Shown here piece by piece: positions 14,075-23,568 of a DNA stretch of 64,000 bases. The DNA is taken from the NCBI RefSeq assembly GCF_004000605.1, contig NZ_CP018911.1, positions 2,955,660 through 3,019,659 of the forward strand, in the 5' to 3' direction. The position numbers and the translations under genes were made by a program. Each line of letters opens with the position of its first letter. The stretch's first letter is position 1. The notes under the pieces were generated by a model. It did no database searches, had not been told where the DNA came from, and saw only the letters and a list, made by a program, of their open reading frames with translations. Source of the stretch: Glycocaulis alkaliphilus (GTDB taxonomy: Bacteria > Pseudomonadota > Alphaproteobacteria > Caulobacterales > Maricaulaceae).

Positions 14075-14102
14075 AAAAAGGCGGCCCCCGATGAGAGCCG
14101 CC
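14075..14102 (-). terminator. Terminator-like hairpin in the rimP-nusA leader
   Basis: On the minus strand a 6-bp GC stem (14097-14102 with 14080-14085) is followed by TTTTT and, 6 bases later, by another T run. It lies about 40 bases upstream of the rimP start, where nothing else on that strand needs terminating, so it may act as an attenuator of the operon. Confidence 0.55.
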
Positions 14103-14224
14103 CGATAGTGCCATCCGGCACATCGAACCTGATGAGCGCGCTTATACGCCTGTGGCGCGTCAAATGCAATGGGGATGGGCGGCTCCCCTTGACCCCTGCC
14201 CCGGCGTATGGCGCATTTGCCGCC

Positions 14225-14767
14225 ATGGCCCTTCGTGTCTTTGCCGCCCTTCCCATACCTGACGAGATCGCCGAGCGGGTAAGCCCGCTTCTCAAAGGCG
14301 TGCCCGGCGCCAAATGGCGCCCGGAGGAGAACTTCCACATCACCCTCGCCTTCTATGGCGAGTGGCCAGAGGACAGAATCGCAGAGCTGGATCACGAGCT
14401 GTCCCTCATACGCATCGCGCCCTTTGACTTGCGCCTGAAAGGCACCGGCCATTTCGGCAAAGCCAGCCCCACCCAGCTCTGGCTGGGTGTGGAGGGCGGC
14501 GAACCGCTCGAACGCCTTGCCCGTCAGTGTCACCGCGCCGGGGTGAAGGCCGGGATGGACATGGAAAAGCGCAATTACACGCCGCACCTGACGGTCGCCT
14601 ATCTCAACATGGCCGAGATTGTGAGGGTGCAGAGATTTGAAGAGCGGCTGAATCTGTGGGCGTCCGAACCCTTCCTGGCCGACCGCTTCCACCTCTATTC
14701 CAGCCATCAACGCGGGCGCGGCCCCAATGCCTACGAAATCGAGGCGGAATACCCGCTGGAGTCGTGA
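14225..14767 (+). CDS. thpR: RNA 2',3'-cyclic phosphodiesterase (ThpR/LigT family)
   Basis: 180 residues, the usual length of the 2H phosphoesterase ThpR. Both HxT motifs are visible: FHITLAF with H38 and PHLTVAY with H121. The start at 14225 (MALRVFAALPIPDE) is the family opening; the frame extends further upstream into the rimP leader without similarity. Divergent from rimP, with only about 190 bases between the two starts. Confidence 0.93.
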   Translation: MALRVFAALPIPDEIAERVSPLLKGVPGAKWRPEENFHITLAFYGEWPEDRIAELDHELSLIRIAPFDLRLKGTGHFGKASPTQLWLGVEGGEPLERLARQCHRAGVKAGMDMEKRNYTPHLTVAYLNMAEIVRVQRFEERLNLWASEPFLADRFHLYSSHQRGRGPNAYEIEAEYPLES

Positions 14768-14819
14768 GGCTGGCAACACGCTGATCGTTTCGCCATGATG
14801 GCGCCTCAAGGAGGCGGGC

Positions 14820-15386
14820 ATGAGTCTGACGGACAAGGAACGGGCAGTCTTGGCCAAAGCAGGTTTCAGCGCTGGTGTGATCCGGGCAGCGGACGATGAG
14901 GCCGGCAGATTTGTTTCCCTTCACATACGGCGGCTGTTCGCCAGCTTCTGGTTTCAAACCGGGGCCAGCATGGTTGTCGTGCTTGCAACCGCGCTGTTCG
15001 GCGCGCGTGCTTCAAACGGGTTCTTCGGTGCAGTCACAACCGGGCTGATAGTCGTCTTCCCCCTGCTGCTGGTTGTGACCATGTCGTGGCTGTCCGCCCG
15101 CCAGCTGCATCATGAGAGTCCGGAACGATGGGCGGCGCGCCAACTGGTCTTGCGCGTAGCCGGAGGCGGGGAAGGGGCACTCGAGAAACTGAAGCGCATG
15201 ACCGCGCGGGCAGAAATGGCCAGCAGCACGCATGGCGCGCTGCGCCTGATCGCTGAAGGCGAGAAAAAGCCCCGTCAATCTGGCAAGCCGGACTGGACGG
15301 CACGCGCCATCATTGCCGGGCTGATCGTGGTGCCGATCCTGCTTGTCGTTGCTGTTCCGGCTATCCTCTCGCGTTTCGGCTCCTAA
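14820..15386 (+). CDS. Small membrane protein of unknown function
   Basis: 188 residues with a strong Shine-Dalgarno (AAGGAGG) ahead of the ATG at 14820. Three hydrophobic stretches can be seen at about residues 42-60, 68-86 and 164-182, with a charged linker of about 75 residues between the second and third. No family was recognised. It sits between thpR and a convergent thioesterase gene whose stop it overlaps by four bases. Confidence 0.75.
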   Translation: MSLTDKERAVLAKAGFSAGVIRAADDEAGRFVSLHIRRLFASFWFQTGASMVVVLATALFGARASNGFFGAVTTGLIVVFPLLLVVTMSWLSARQLHHESPERWAARQLVLRVAGGGEGALEKLKRMTARAEMASSTHGALRLIAEGEKKPRQSGKPDWTARAIIAGLIVVPILLVVAVPAILSRFGS

Positions 15387-15820
15387 CCCGCCAGCCTCTC
15401 CAGCGCCTTGCGCCAGCTATCGGGCAGGGAAACCGGGCGGCGGGTTTTACGGTCGACATAGACATGGGTGAAATGGCCCTCGGCGATGGCCTCCTCCCCG
15501 CCCTCGTGGAAAATCGCGATCTCGTAGCGCACCGAGGAATTGCCCAGCCGCCCCACGCGTATCCCCGCCTCCAGCCGGTCGGGGAAGGCCGCCGGCGCGT
15601 GATAGCGGCAGCCGGTTTCGACCACGAGGCCGATGGGATCGCCAGCGGCAATGTCCAGCAATCCTGCCTTCACCAGCCAGCGGTTCACCGCCGTATCGAA
15701 ATAGGCGTAATAGGTGACATTGTTGATGTGGCCGTAGACATCATTATCCGCCCAGCGCGTCTCGATGCGCTCAAACGCCGCGTAATCGGGCCGCCGCGCA
15801 GGCGGTTCCCGCCCGCTCAC
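15383..15820 (-). CDS. Acyl-CoA thioesterase, 4HBT hotdog family
   Basis: 145 residues with the hotdog-fold signature [13 protein letters not shown] near the N-terminus; D27 is the likely catalytic aspartate by comparison with 4-hydroxybenzoyl-CoA thioesterases. Substrate is unknown. The ATG overlaps the stop of the upstream iron alcohol dehydrogenase (ATGA), so the pair is co-translated and may act in one catabolic route. Confidence 0.88.
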   Translation of the reverse strand: MSGREPPARRPDYAAFERIETRWADNDVYGHINNVTYYAYFDTAVNRWLVKAGLLDIAAGDPIGLVVETGCRYHAPAAFPDRLEAGIRVGRLGNSSVRYEIAIFHEGGEEAIAEGHFTHVYVDRKTRRPVSLPDSWRKALERLAG

Positions 15821-16956
15821 AGGATTTCCTCATACATGGCAACGATGTCGCCATAGGCCATGGGCCGGGGATTATTGGGCAATAGCCGGTCATTGGCCGC
15901 CACATCCTCGGCCATGGCCGGAATATCATTATGGCTGATGCCCAGCTGTGACAGGCGGCGTTCAATTCCCACCGCATCGGCGATCCGCTCCATCTCCGAG
16001 ATCAGCCCGGCAGAGCTGGCCTGCAAGCCGATATGGCCGGCAATCTCAGCATAGAGATTCTCCGCGGCGCTGGCATTGAAGCGCAAGACCGGTGGCAGCA
16101 CGACCGAGTTGGAAAGCCCGTGCGGCACGTGGAACATGCCGCCCAGCGGATAGGCCATGGCATGCACCCCGCCGACGGGCGAGTTGGAGAATGCCTGCCC
16201 CGCCAGCATGGCGCCGAGCAGCATGCCGGCCCTTGCCTCGCGGTCTGATCCGTCCTTGCACACCCGCTCCAGATTGGCGTGGAGCATTTTCAGGGCCGCC
16301 AGCGCCAGCGCATCGGAAACCGGGTTCTTGAAACGCTTGCCGGTAAAGGCCTCGATGGCGTGGACCATGGCATCAATGCCGGTCGCCGCCGTGATATGCT
16401 TGGGAAGGCCTAGCGTCAGATCCGCGTCGAGCACCGCCATGTCGCCATAAAGCGGCGCAGCGGCAATACCGCGCTTGGATGTGGCGCCCGTCGTGATGAC
16501 GGCGACGCTGGTCACCTCCGAGCCGGTACCGGCCGTGGTGGGGATGAGGATAAGCGGCAGGCGCGGCCCCTTCACACGGTCCATGCCATACATGTCGGAA
16601 AGCGGCTGGTCGGAGCCGAGCAGCAGGGCGACCACCTTGGCAGTGTCCATCGGACTGCCGCCGCCAAAGCCGATCACAGCCTCGGCCCCGAATTCGCGCC
16701 CCTCGGCCACGGCCTCTTCGATCACGCTCTCAGGCGGGTCGGCCACCACCTTGTCATACACATGGACCTGAAAACCGTCCGCTTTCAGCCCTTCCAGAGC
16801 GCCCTTGAGAAGGCCCAGCCCCATCACACCCTTGTCGGTGACGACCAGCAGGCGTCTGGCGCCTTTCAAGGCGGGAGCCGCATGGCGCGCCAGCTCGGAT
16901 GCCGCGCCGGGCGCGGACACGATGTGGGGAACAGTTCTGAACTGGAATGGAGTCAT
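15817..16956 (-). CDS. Iron-containing (group III) alcohol dehydrogenase
   Basis: 379 residues, normal family length. The nucleotide-binding [10 protein letters not shown] and the [12 protein letters not shown] segments are present, and the metal-ligand histidines occur in [12 protein letters not shown] and HVPHG. These enzymes oxidise alcohols or reduce aldehydes with NAD(P); the substrate cannot be told from sequence. Coupled to the downstream thioesterase. Confidence 0.92.
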   Translation of the reverse strand: MTPFQFRTVPHIVSAPGAASELARHAAPALKGARRLLVVTDKGVMGLGLLKGALEGLKADGFQVHVYDKVVADPPESVIEEAVAEGREFGAEAVIGFGGGSPMDTAKVVALLLGSDQPLSDMYGMDRVKGPRLPLILIPTTAGTGSEVTSVAVITTGATSKRGIAAAPLYGDMAVLDADLTLGLPKHITAATGIDAMVHAIEAFTGKRFKNPVSDALALAALKMLHANLERVCKDGSDREARAGMLLGAMLAGQAFSNSPVGGVHAMAYPLGGMFHVPHGLSNSVVLPPVLRFNASAAENLYAEIAGHIGLQASSAGLISEMERIADAVGIERRLSQLGISHNDIPAMAEDVAANDRLLPNNPRPMAYGDIVAMYEEIL

Positions 16957-17048
16957 GGCGCGGCCTTGATGCTGAACGGTGCGAGTTCAGCAAGGCTGGC
17001 CGCTTGAGCCGTCCAGTTCAAGCAGAACGTGAAGTACGCCTGACTGGC

Positions 17049-17321
17049 TTAAGCCACACCGATCCGCGGCGGACCGCCATGAGCGGCTTCCGACGGGCCG
17101 AAGGCACGGTCCAGAAGATGGGTGGAGTCCTGCGCCAGCTCGATCGCTGCCGACAAATGCTCCAGTATCTTCATGTTATTGCCCATCACGTGCAGGGCTT
17201 CGGGCCGCGTGTCCTCGGAGATTTTCGTCGAACGCGTCAGCACTTCGGCGCGAAGCTGGATGAGAATATCCTCCAGCTTGCGTCCGCCAGGATTGGTTTC
17301 GGATACGAGAAAGCGGGTCAT
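17049..17321 (-). CDS. Conserved 90-residue protein of unknown function
   Basis: The start at 17321 (MTRFLVSETNPGGRK) was chosen because AAGGAGG stands just upstream; an in-frame extension to 17627 would run through the divergent pterin dehydratase gene. The protein is soluble and mostly helical in appearance, with a Gly/Pro C-terminus (AFGPSEAAHGGPPRIG). No domain was recognised. Divergent from phhB with about 85 bases between starts. Confidence 0.75.
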   Translation of the reverse strand: MTRFLVSETNPGGRKLEDILIQLRAEVLTRSTKISEDTRPEALHVMGNNMKILEHLSAAIELAQDSTHLLDRAFGPSEAAHGGPPRIGVA

Positions 17322-17405
17322 GTCTGCCGCCTCCTTTCTTGTTTCAACGGAACCGACTATGCCATCGAGGAGTCTTTTTTGTGTAAACGGCGAAGGAGCT
17401 GAAAA

Positions 17406-17696
17406 ATGGCCCCGCAAAAAATTGGTGCTGATGCCGCCCTGAAGCAGGTGGACGGCTGGACGAAGGCACAAGGATCGCGCGACGCCATCACACGCACGGT
17501 GAAATTCGATGATTTCAACGCGGCGTTCGGCTTCATGACGCGCGTCGCCCTGAAAGCCGACAAAATGGACCATCACCCCGAATGGTTCAATGTTTACAAC
17601 AAGGTGGAAATCGTTCTGACGACGCATGATTGCGACGGGGTCAGCGCGCTGGACGTCGAGATGGCCAGATTCATCAATGAAGCCGCTTCCGCCTGA
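17406..17696 (+). CDS. phhB: 4a-hydroxytetrahydrobiopterin dehydratase
   Basis: Pterin-4a-carbinolamine dehydratase that recycles the pterin cofactor; 96 residues. The active-site motif HHPEW is present (H56, H57, P58), and the start has GAAGGAG upstream. No aromatic amino acid hydroxylase gene is adjacent here, so the partner enzyme must be elsewhere or the protein has another role. Confidence 0.93.
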   Translation: MAPQKIGADAALKQVDGWTKAQGSRDAITRTVKFDDFNAAFGFMTRVALKADKMDHHPEWFNVYNKVEIVLTTHDCDGVSALDVEMARFINEAASA

Positions 17697-17733
17697 GCCG
17701 GGCTTTGGTTAAACTCCCGTTAACCATGCCGGG

Positions 17734-17753
17734 ACGGGGCCAGACGGCCCCGT
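17734..17753 (+). terminator. Hairpin downstream of phhB
   Basis: A perfect 8-bp GC stem (17734-17741 with 17746-17753) with an AGAC loop lies about 40 bases after the phhB stop. It lacks a proper T run, so termination is only plausible. Confidence 0.45.
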
Positions 17754-17793
17754 TGTCACAACAGGGCATGGGCAATCGAAGGGAGATGTATTC

Positions 17794-18117
17794 ATGCTGA
17801 CCATGCTTGCTGCCAGCCTTGCGCTCTTTGGCGCGGACGATCATGGCGCGTCTGTTGATGCGCTGCTTGAACATGCGCTTCAGGTCCAGTCCGACAGCGT
17901 CACCTACACGGTGATGCTGAACGAGGACGGCACCTATTCCAGCGATGTCGGCATTTCCGGCACCTGGGAGGTTCAGGGCGGCGAACTGTGTACCAGCCGC
18001 GCGAGCGGCGAGACCAACTGCCAGCCCATTCAGGAGGGCTTGAGCCTCGGTGATAGCTGGGAAGGCGAGAATACCGCCGGTGAGACGGTCACCTTCACCA
18101 TCGTGCCACGCGGCTGA
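17794..18117 (+). CDS. Small hypothetical protein, possibly exported
   Basis: 107 residues, with GGGAG spaced eight bases before the ATG at 17794. The first 13 residues (MLTMLAASLALFG) are hydrophobic but short and without a positive N-terminus, so export is uncertain. The rest is acidic and probably beta-rich; two cysteines (CTSRASGETNC) could form a disulphide. No family recognised. Confidence 0.65.
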   Translation: MLTMLAASLALFGADDHGASVDALLEHALQVQSDSVTYTVMLNEDGTYSSDVGISGTWEVQGGELCTSRASGETNCQPIQEGLSLGDSWEGENTAGETVTFTIVPRG

Positions 18118-18138
18118 CAGGCGCCACAGGGCACGGGC

Positions 18139-18573
18139 CTATGGCTCGTGCAGCGCCATCGAACGGATAAGGACCTCGGCGCCACGTGCGCCGAGCGTCC
18201 TGTCGGTCGATTGCTGCAACAGGCGTGTGATACGGACGAAGTCGGGCACATCGCCTGCCCGGTAGCCAAGCCCGCCATAGCTGGTCAGCGCCGTGACATA
18301 GCCATCGCGCAGGCGGAGCGTGCTGGCACGCGCGTGTTCGCGCAGGGCCTCGTCGGGAATATTCAGCGAGAACTGGACCTCCAGCACACCGCCCATATAG
18401 GCACCGGCCCGCACCGAGGCCGAAACCGGCTCCATGCGCACATAGCTTGACGATGTGGACAGCACCCGGTCTGAGGCAGACGGGGCAGCGTCCTCAGCCG
18501 GTGGCGGCGGACCGGCGAGCGCAAGGGCGGCAGCTGCCAGAAGGGTCGTGAACAGGGTTTCCATGACAGGCAT
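18139..18573 (-). CDS. Exported protein, tentatively FliL-like
   Basis: 144 residues with a hydrophobic N-terminal signal or anchor (residues about 5-22) and a Pro/Ala linker. The remainder (YVRMEPVSASV, LEVQFSLNIPDEAL, LRLRDGYVTALTSY) resembles the layout of a FliL periplasmic domain, but the match is weak and no flagellar genes are near. The start could be 18573 or the ATG nine bases later. Confidence 0.6.
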   Translation of the reverse strand: MPVMETLFTTLLAAAALALAGPPPPAEDAAPSASDRVLSTSSSYVRMEPVSASVRAGAYMGGVLEVQFSLNIPDEALREHARASTLRLRDGYVTALTSYGGLGYRAGDVPDFVRITRLLQQSTDRTLGARGAEVLIRSMALHEP

Positions 18574-18614
18574 ACTAGCCCGTCATGCGTAAACAAGCGG
18601 TTGGCGAGGCGTCG

Positions 18615-18982
18615 CTAGAAATCGGCGCTGAGGCGAGACAGTTCCGGATCAAGGCTGACCGCCTGGCGGTAATAATCGCGCGCGGAGGCGGTTTCACCGC
18701 TGGCCCGGCTGGCATAGGCCAGCGAGACAAGGATATTGGCATTATCCGGCGCACCCTCATGGGCCAGCACCAACGCATGGGCCGCTGAACGGTGCATGCC
18801 CAGCGCCGTCATCACCATGCCCTGCTCATAACGCCGCCATGGCGTGTCTTCTGCGGCGATCGCCTGGTCTATATGCGACAGGGCTTCACGGTTACGCCCG
18901 GCCAGGCGCGCATGGGATAATTGTCCGCCCGCAGCGCTGGCGCTGACCGGCTGAGCCCATAGATCAGGAATAGTCCGGGAAA
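18615..18982 (-). pseudogene. TPR-protein fragment with no normal start, fused to tRNA-Ala
   Basis: The frame encodes about 120 residues with TPR-like helices (HIDQAIAAEDTPWRRYEQG, NANILVSLAYASRASGETASARDYYRQAVSLDPE). Between the tRNA 3' end and the internal ATG-GTG-ATG near residue 55 there is no ATG, GTG or TTG; the only upstream start is a TTG inside the tRNA gene. It is therefore probably the 3' remnant of a larger TPR gene cut off at the tRNA, or a short protein starting at the internal ATG. Confidence 0.5.
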
Positions 18983-19058
<76 letters not shown>

Positions 19059-19205
19059 ACTTCTCGAAGAGGTCAGGGAGGTAGTGCCCGGCCCCGTATC
19101 TTGTCAAGCACATGATGGAGCCGCATCGAAATTCGCTGGCCGTCCGCTTGACGCCCGTCCCCGCGCATAGATAGTGCCCTGAAAACAGGGGGAGGCTTGG
19201 CGCGC

Positions 19206-20414
19206 ATGGGCTCCATGACGCATTCGCTATCGACGCACGGCTTCATGCCCCACGGCATGTGCTATCTGTGGGAGCCGTCCATTCTGTGGACCCATGTGCT
19301 CTCCGACGCGCTTATCGCACTGGCCTATTTCTCCATTCCCGCCGCGCTGGCCATATTCTCGATACGCCGCCCGGACCTTGTATACCGGCCCGTCATGTGG
19401 CTGTTCGTGGCCTTCATCCTGCTGTGCGGCATGACACACCTGTTCTCGATCTGGACGGTGTGGAACCCGCATTATCAGGTTCAAGGCCTGCTAAAGGCCG
19501 CCACAGCGGCGGTCTCGCTGGCGACCGCCATAGCACTATGGCCGCTATTGCCGCGGGCGCTCGCCTTGCCATCAACCAAGCAGCTGCAGCGCTCCAATCA
19601 GGCGCTGCAGGCCGAGATCGGCCGGCGCGACGAGGCTGAAGCCCGTCTGATGGCGATAACCGGCCAGCTGGAGCATCGCGTCCGCCAGCGCACGCGCGAC
19701 CTTGAACGGGCCAATACGGCGCTGCGCCAGTTTGCCGCCGCCGCTGCCCACGACCTGCAGGCACCCTTGCGGCACATCCAGATATTCTCACAACTCCTAG
19801 AGAACGAGGAAGCTGACACGATGAGCGCAGACGGCCAGAAATATCTGGCCAAGGTGCGCGAAGGCGCACTGCGCGCGCAGACGCTGATTGGTGTCCTGCA
19901 GGAATATGCCCAGCTGGTGAACCGCCCCCCCCAGTCCCAGACACTGGAACTGTCGCGCGTCTTCACGGGCGTGATGTCGGCGCTGGAGGATGAGATCGAG
20001 GCAAGCGGCGCAACGCTGGATATTGCGGACCTGCCAGAAATCGAGGGCGACCCAGTGCTTCTGACCCAGCTTTTTCAGAACCTCGTTTCCAACGCGATTA
20101 AATACCGTTCCGCCCTGGCGCCGGTGATCACTGTGCGCGCATCGCAGGGCGAAGACGGCATGGTCGCGATTTCCATAGCAGACAACGGAATCGGCATTGA
20201 TCCGGCCCATGCCGAGACGATTTTCCAGATGATGAGGCGGCTGCATGACGATACCCGCTATCCGGGCATGGGGGTGGGTCTGGCCTTCTGCCGGGAGATT
20301 GTTGAAAGCCATGGCGGCGAGATTTGGCTGGACGAAACCCACCTTGACGGCGCACGCTTCTGCCTGACCCTGCCATCACCCGGCGCAACGCCCGCCAGCG
20401 GGGTCACCCAGTAA
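19206..20414 (+). CDS. Sensor histidine kinase with ethylene-receptor-type membrane domain
   Basis: 402 residues from the ATG at 19206, which has GGAGG ten bases upstream. Three membrane helices (about 26-50, 61-82, 95-118) match the ethylene-binding domain of plant ETR1: D34, Y41, I44, P45, C74 and H78 correspond to ETR1 D25, Y32, I35, P36, C65 and H69 with a constant offset of nine. A coiled linker leads to a phytochrome-type kinase core with H182 (AAHDLQAPLR), the N box NLVSNAIKY, DNGIGID and GMGVGLA. No GAF domain is present. It is followed 33 bases later by a receiver protein, its probable partner. Confidence 0.9.
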   Translation: MGSMTHSLSTHGFMPHGMCYLWEPSILWTHVLSDALIALAYFSIPAALAIFSIRRPDLVYRPVMWLFVAFILLCGMTHLFSIWTVWNPHYQVQGLLKAATAAVSLATAIALWPLLPRALALPSTKQLQRSNQALQAEIGRRDEAEARLMAITGQLEHRVRQRTRDLERANTALRQFAAAAAHDLQAPLRHIQIFSQLLENEEADTMSADGQKYLAKVREGALRAQTLIGVLQEYAQLVNRPPQSQTLELSRVFTGVMSALEDEIEASGATLDIADLPEIEGDPVLLTQLFQNLVSNAIKYRSALAPVITVRASQGEDGMVAISIADNGIGIDPAHAETIFQMMRRLHDDTRYPGMGVGLAFCREIVESHGGEIWLDETHLDGARFCLTLPSPGATPASGVTQ

Positions 20415-20447
20415 GCCAGGGAGCCCACAGGGCCCGGGGAGGAAAAA

Positions 20448-20858
20448 ATGGCGAAAACAATCCGCCTCCTGCTTGTCGAGGATGATGAAAGCGACGCCTT
20501 TCTGACCAAGCGCGCCTTTGCCGAGATGAAAGGCGCCAATCTCATGCATGTGCCCGGCGGGCAGGCTGCGCTGGATGCGCTGCGCTCCAGCCGGTTTGAC
20601 GCCTTGCTTCTCGACCTCAACATGCCCGGCCTGTCCGGCCATGAGGTGATCGAGGCCCTGCGCGAGCGCGAGGACCCTGAGCTGGTCCCGATCATCGTAT
20701 TCTCGTCCTCAAGCCAGCCGGGCGATATTGACAGGGCCTACGAAGCCGGGGCGAACGCCTATGTCCGCAAGCCCGACAGCCTGGGAGGCTATCAGCAGGT
20801 AGCCGACGCGGTGTGCCGCTTCTGGCGCGACCATGCAGAGATGCCCGGCCGGCACTGA
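20448..20858 (+). CDS. Single-domain response regulator (Rcp1-like)
   Basis: 136 residues consisting of one receiver domain without an output domain. Acidic pocket LLVEDDESD, phosphoacceptor in LLLDLNMPG, switch region VFSSSS and conserved lysine in YVRKPD are all visible. It lies directly downstream of the ethylene-receptor-like kinase and most likely receives its phosphate, as Rcp1 proteins do for bacteriophytochromes. Output must go through protein contact. Confidence 0.92.
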   Translation: MAKTIRLLLVEDDESDAFLTKRAFAEMKGANLMHVPGGQAALDALRSSRFDALLLDLNMPGLSGHEVIEALREREDPELVPIIVFSSSSQPGDIDRAYEAGANAYVRKPDSLGGYQQVADAVCRFWRDHAEMPGRH

Positions 20859-20957
20859 CGGCGCTCTTGCGCGGCACGCTTGCGTGAAAGGGGGGTGCGC
20901 GTCTAGACAGGCGCCACCCTTTGCACGGCTGCGGCGTGCGTCCAGACGGAGACAGCG

Positions 20958-21263
20958 ATGACCTTCGGTCAGGCCCTGATTATCTATTTCATCATTCCGG
21001 TACTGAATATTCTCGTACTGCTCATCTTCGTGAACGTGGTGCTGAGCTGGCTGGTTGCGTTCAACGTCGTCAATCCGCGCAACCAGTTCGTCAACACGAT
21101 CTGGCGCGCCACCAACGCCCTGACCGAGCCGGTCCTGTCTCCCATCCGCCGTATCCTGCCGCCGCTGGGCGGTATTGACCTGTCGCCGCTAGTCCTGCTG
21201 CTGATCATCTTCTTCGTGCGTGAATGGGTGATCATGGGGCAGATTTTCCCTCTTCTGGGCTAG
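20958..21263 (+). CDS. YggT-family membrane protein
   Basis: 101 residues with two hydrophobic regions (about 5-35 and 72-97) joined by the YggT hallmark stretch [18 protein letters not shown] is seen upstream of the ATG. Members of this family are linked to cell shape, division or osmotic tolerance in some bacteria, but the role is not firmly known. folD starts six bases after its stop, so they form one transcript. Confidence 0.9.
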   Translation: MTFGQALIIYFIIPVLNILVLLIFVNVVLSWLVAFNVVNPRNQFVNTIWRATNALTEPVLSPIRRILPPLGGIDLSPLVLLLIIFFVREWVIMGQIFPLLG

Positions 21264-21268
21264 CATCC

Positions 21269-22180
21269 GTGACCACACCTGATTTCATCCGGCATCGCGA
21301 AGGGCTTGCCAGCCTGATTGATGGCAAGCTGGCCTCGGCAGCGCTCGACAGCGCGGTGGCCGCCCAGAGCGCAGCACTTGCTGCGCGCATCGGACGCAAG
21401 CCTTGCCTCGCCGTGGTGCTGGTCGGCGATGATCCGGCCAGCCATGTCTATGTCCGCAACAAGGTGCGCCGCACCGAAGCGGCGGGCATGATCTCGCAGG
21501 AATTCCGCCGCCCCGATGACCTGGGCGAGGCAGAGCTGATCGCGCTGGTTGAAACGCTCAATGCCGACCCGGCAGTGGACGGCATTCTGGTGCAGATGCC
21601 CCTGCCCGCCCACATGGATGCCCGCCGCGTCGTGGAAGCCATCGACCCGGCCAAGGATGTGGACGGGCTGACCGCCACGAGCGCAGGCCGGCTGGTGCTG
21701 GGAGCCGACGGCTTGCGCCCCTGCACACCGTCGGGCTGCGTGTGGCTCGCCCGGCAGGCGCTGGGCGATCTGTCAGGCCTCCACACCGTTGTGATCGGGC
21801 GCTCCATCCTGGTCGGCAAGCCCGCCGCCCTGCTCTTCCTGGAGCAGGACTGCACCGTCACGCTGGCCCATTCGCGCACCCGCGATCTGCCCGAAGTCTG
21901 CCGCTCGGCAGACATTCTGGTCGCTGCCGTCGGCAGGCCGGAAATGGTGAAGGCCGACTGGATAAAGCCGGGTGCATGCGTGCTCGATGTCGGCATTAAC
22001 CGCACCGATGCGGGGCTGGTCGGCGATGTCGCCTTTGGACCGAGTGAAAAGATCGCTGGCCATATAACGCCCGTTCCCGGTGGAATCGGCCCCATGACCA
22101 TCGCCGTCCTGCTGGCCAATACGCTCAAAGCGGCAGCCGCACGCACAGGCGAAAAAATCACCGATCCGCTCCGCGGATAG
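21269..22180 (+). CDS. folD: Bifunctional methylenetetrahydrofolate dehydrogenase/cyclohydrolase FolD
   Basis: 303 residues from the GTG at 21269 ([12 protein letters not shown]); the upstream in-frame ATG lies within yggT. It interconverts methylene-, methenyl- and formyl-tetrahydrofolate. Conserved are the catalytic lysine in [29 protein letters not shown], the NADP-binding GRSILVGKP and the C-terminal [11 protein letters not shown]. Confidence 0.96.
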   Translation: MTTPDFIRHREGLASLIDGKLASAALDSAVAAQSAALAARIGRKPCLAVVLVGDDPASHVYVRNKVRRTEAAGMISQEFRRPDDLGEAELIALVETLNADPAVDGILVQMPLPAHMDARRVVEAIDPAKDVDGLTATSAGRLVLGADGLRPCTPSGCVWLARQALGDLSGLHTVVIGRSILVGKPAALLFLEQDCTVTLAHSRTRDLPEVCRSADILVAAVGRPEMVKADWIKPGACVLDVGINRTDAGLVGDVAFGPSEKIAGHITPVPGGIGPMTIAVLLANTLKAAAARTGEKITDPLRG

Positions 22181-22218
22181 GGCAGAAATTTACGCTTTGC
22201 TAAGCGCGGGCCAATAGC

Positions 22219-22653
22219 GTGAAAAACATGAACGCTGTTGCACAAACCACCCAGACCTTGCGCGTCCTCCACGTCGAGGATGACTTCGCCGACGCCATGC
22301 TGCTGCAGCAGGCATTGTGCGATGCGGGCGGCTATGAATTTGAACTGGAAGTTGTGCGCACGCTGAACGATGCCAAGCGCAAGCTGGCCCGGCGCCAGTT
22401 TGATCTGATCATCGTCGATCTGCGCCTGCCTGACTCCATAGACCCCACCGACACCGTACGCACCGCCGAAAAGATCGCCAAAGGCACGCCGGTTCTCGTC
22501 CTGACCGGATCAGCGCGGGTCGATGCCGAGGCATTGGGAGCGCACCTGACCATTCTGGACAAGAACGAGTTCTTCAACGGCAAGGACCGCACGGCAAGCT
22601 TCCGCCTGATGCGTAAAGTCCAGGACGCCGCCGACGACGCGCTGCACCTCTAG
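22219..22653 (+). CDS. Divergent single-domain response regulator
   Basis: 144 residues holding one receiver domain: HVEDDFAD acidic pocket, LIIVDLRLPDS phosphoacceptor site, TG in the switch and a lysine in ILDKNEFF. No output domain. The start may be the GTG at 22219 or the ATG at 22228. It lies downstream of folD, and might be a second partner of the kinase at 19206, which is inference from proximity only. Confidence 0.85.
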   Translation: MKNMNAVAQTTQTLRVLHVEDDFADAMLLQQALCDAGGYEFELEVVRTLNDAKRKLARRQFDLIIVDLRLPDSIDPTDTVRTAEKIAKGTPVLVLTGSARVDAEALGAHLTILDKNEFFNGKDRTASFRLMRKVQDAADDALHL

Positions 22654-22704
22654 GCCGCCGGTCAGCCCTTTCCGTAAAGCATCGCCGCTCTAGCTCATCT
22701 CGTC

Positions 22705-23451
22705 ATGAGCAACACTCTTGAATCCCTGCCTGAGCACTACCGCGCGATTGTAGTCGGCGCATCCGGCGGCATTGGCGGCGCGTTCGTACGCCAGCTTGCA
22801 GACGATCCACGCTGCGGCGAGGTGATCGCCCTGTCGCGGTCAGGCAGCGCGCCACAAGGGCCGAAGATCACCTCCGGCACCATCAACTTGGACGACCCGG
22901 CCAGCATCAAGGCGGCGCTGGAGCCGATTGCCGCTGACGGCCCCGTACATCTGGTGATCGTTGCCAGCGGCGTCCTGCATGGCGAGGGTTTCGGCCCGGA
23001 GAAGACATGGCGCCATCTGGATGCGTCCAGCATGGCCAGGCTGTTCGCTATCAACACGACCGGCCCGGCTCTGGTCGCAGCCGCCCTGCTGGACGCCCTG
23101 CCGCGCGAGGGCAAAGCGGTCTTTGCCGCCCTCTCGGCGCGCGTCGGTTCCATCTCCGACAACCGGCTGGGTGGCTGGCACGCCTATCGCGCGTCCAAGG
23201 CGGCGCTGAACCAGATCATCCGCACCTGCTCCATCGAGCTGGCAAGGAAGCGCCCGGAGGCGCTGATTGTCGGCCTGCACCCCGGCACGGTGGAAACGGC
23301 CCTCTCCGAGCCCTTCCGGCGCAATGTGCCCGACGCCAAGCTGTTCACGCCGGAACACAGCGCCGGACGCCTCCTCAAGGTCATCGACACGCTGACCCCT
23401 GACCACTCCGGACGTTGCTTTGATTTTGCCGGAGAGGAAGTGGCCCCCTAA
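22705..23451 (+). CDS. Short-chain dehydrogenase/reductase
   Basis: 248 residues, with the cofactor motif VVGASGGIGGAF and catalytic YRASKAALNQ. The sequence GKAVFAALSARVGSISDNRLGGW is typical of the CsgA/C-factor-like SDR branch. Substrate is unknown. A second SDR of the same branch (similar SRMGSIADNTSGGYYAYRMSK) lies at 41926-42615. Confidence 0.9.
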   Translation: MSNTLESLPEHYRAIVVGASGGIGGAFVRQLADDPRCGEVIALSRSGSAPQGPKITSGTINLDDPASIKAALEPIAADGPVHLVIVASGVLHGEGFGPEKTWRHLDASSMARLFAINTTGPALVAAALLDALPREGKAVFAALSARVGSISDNRLGGWHAYRASKAALNQIIRTCSIELARKRPEALIVGLHPGTVETALSEPFRRNVPDAKLFTPEHSAGRLLKVIDTLTPDHSGRCFDFAGEEVAP

Positions 23452-23568
23452 AGAGACTTCAATACAGAAACCGACTCATGGTTAATGATTATTGATATTA
23501 TTTGATCAAATGGGGCACACAATGTACGGTGTGTGTATTGAACACTCCGCGACGTTGTGAGGCGGAAT
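23452..23568 (+). promoter_or_regulatory. AT-rich promoter region of the pseudocaspase-lysozyme gene
   Basis: The region is clearly more AT-rich than its surroundings. It contains TTGATCAA-like symmetry (TTTGATCAAA, 23499-23508), a CACAC...GTGTG inverted repeat near 23516-23535, and a GACTC site matching the CcrM GANTC motif. No specific regulator can be named. Confidence 0.4.
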
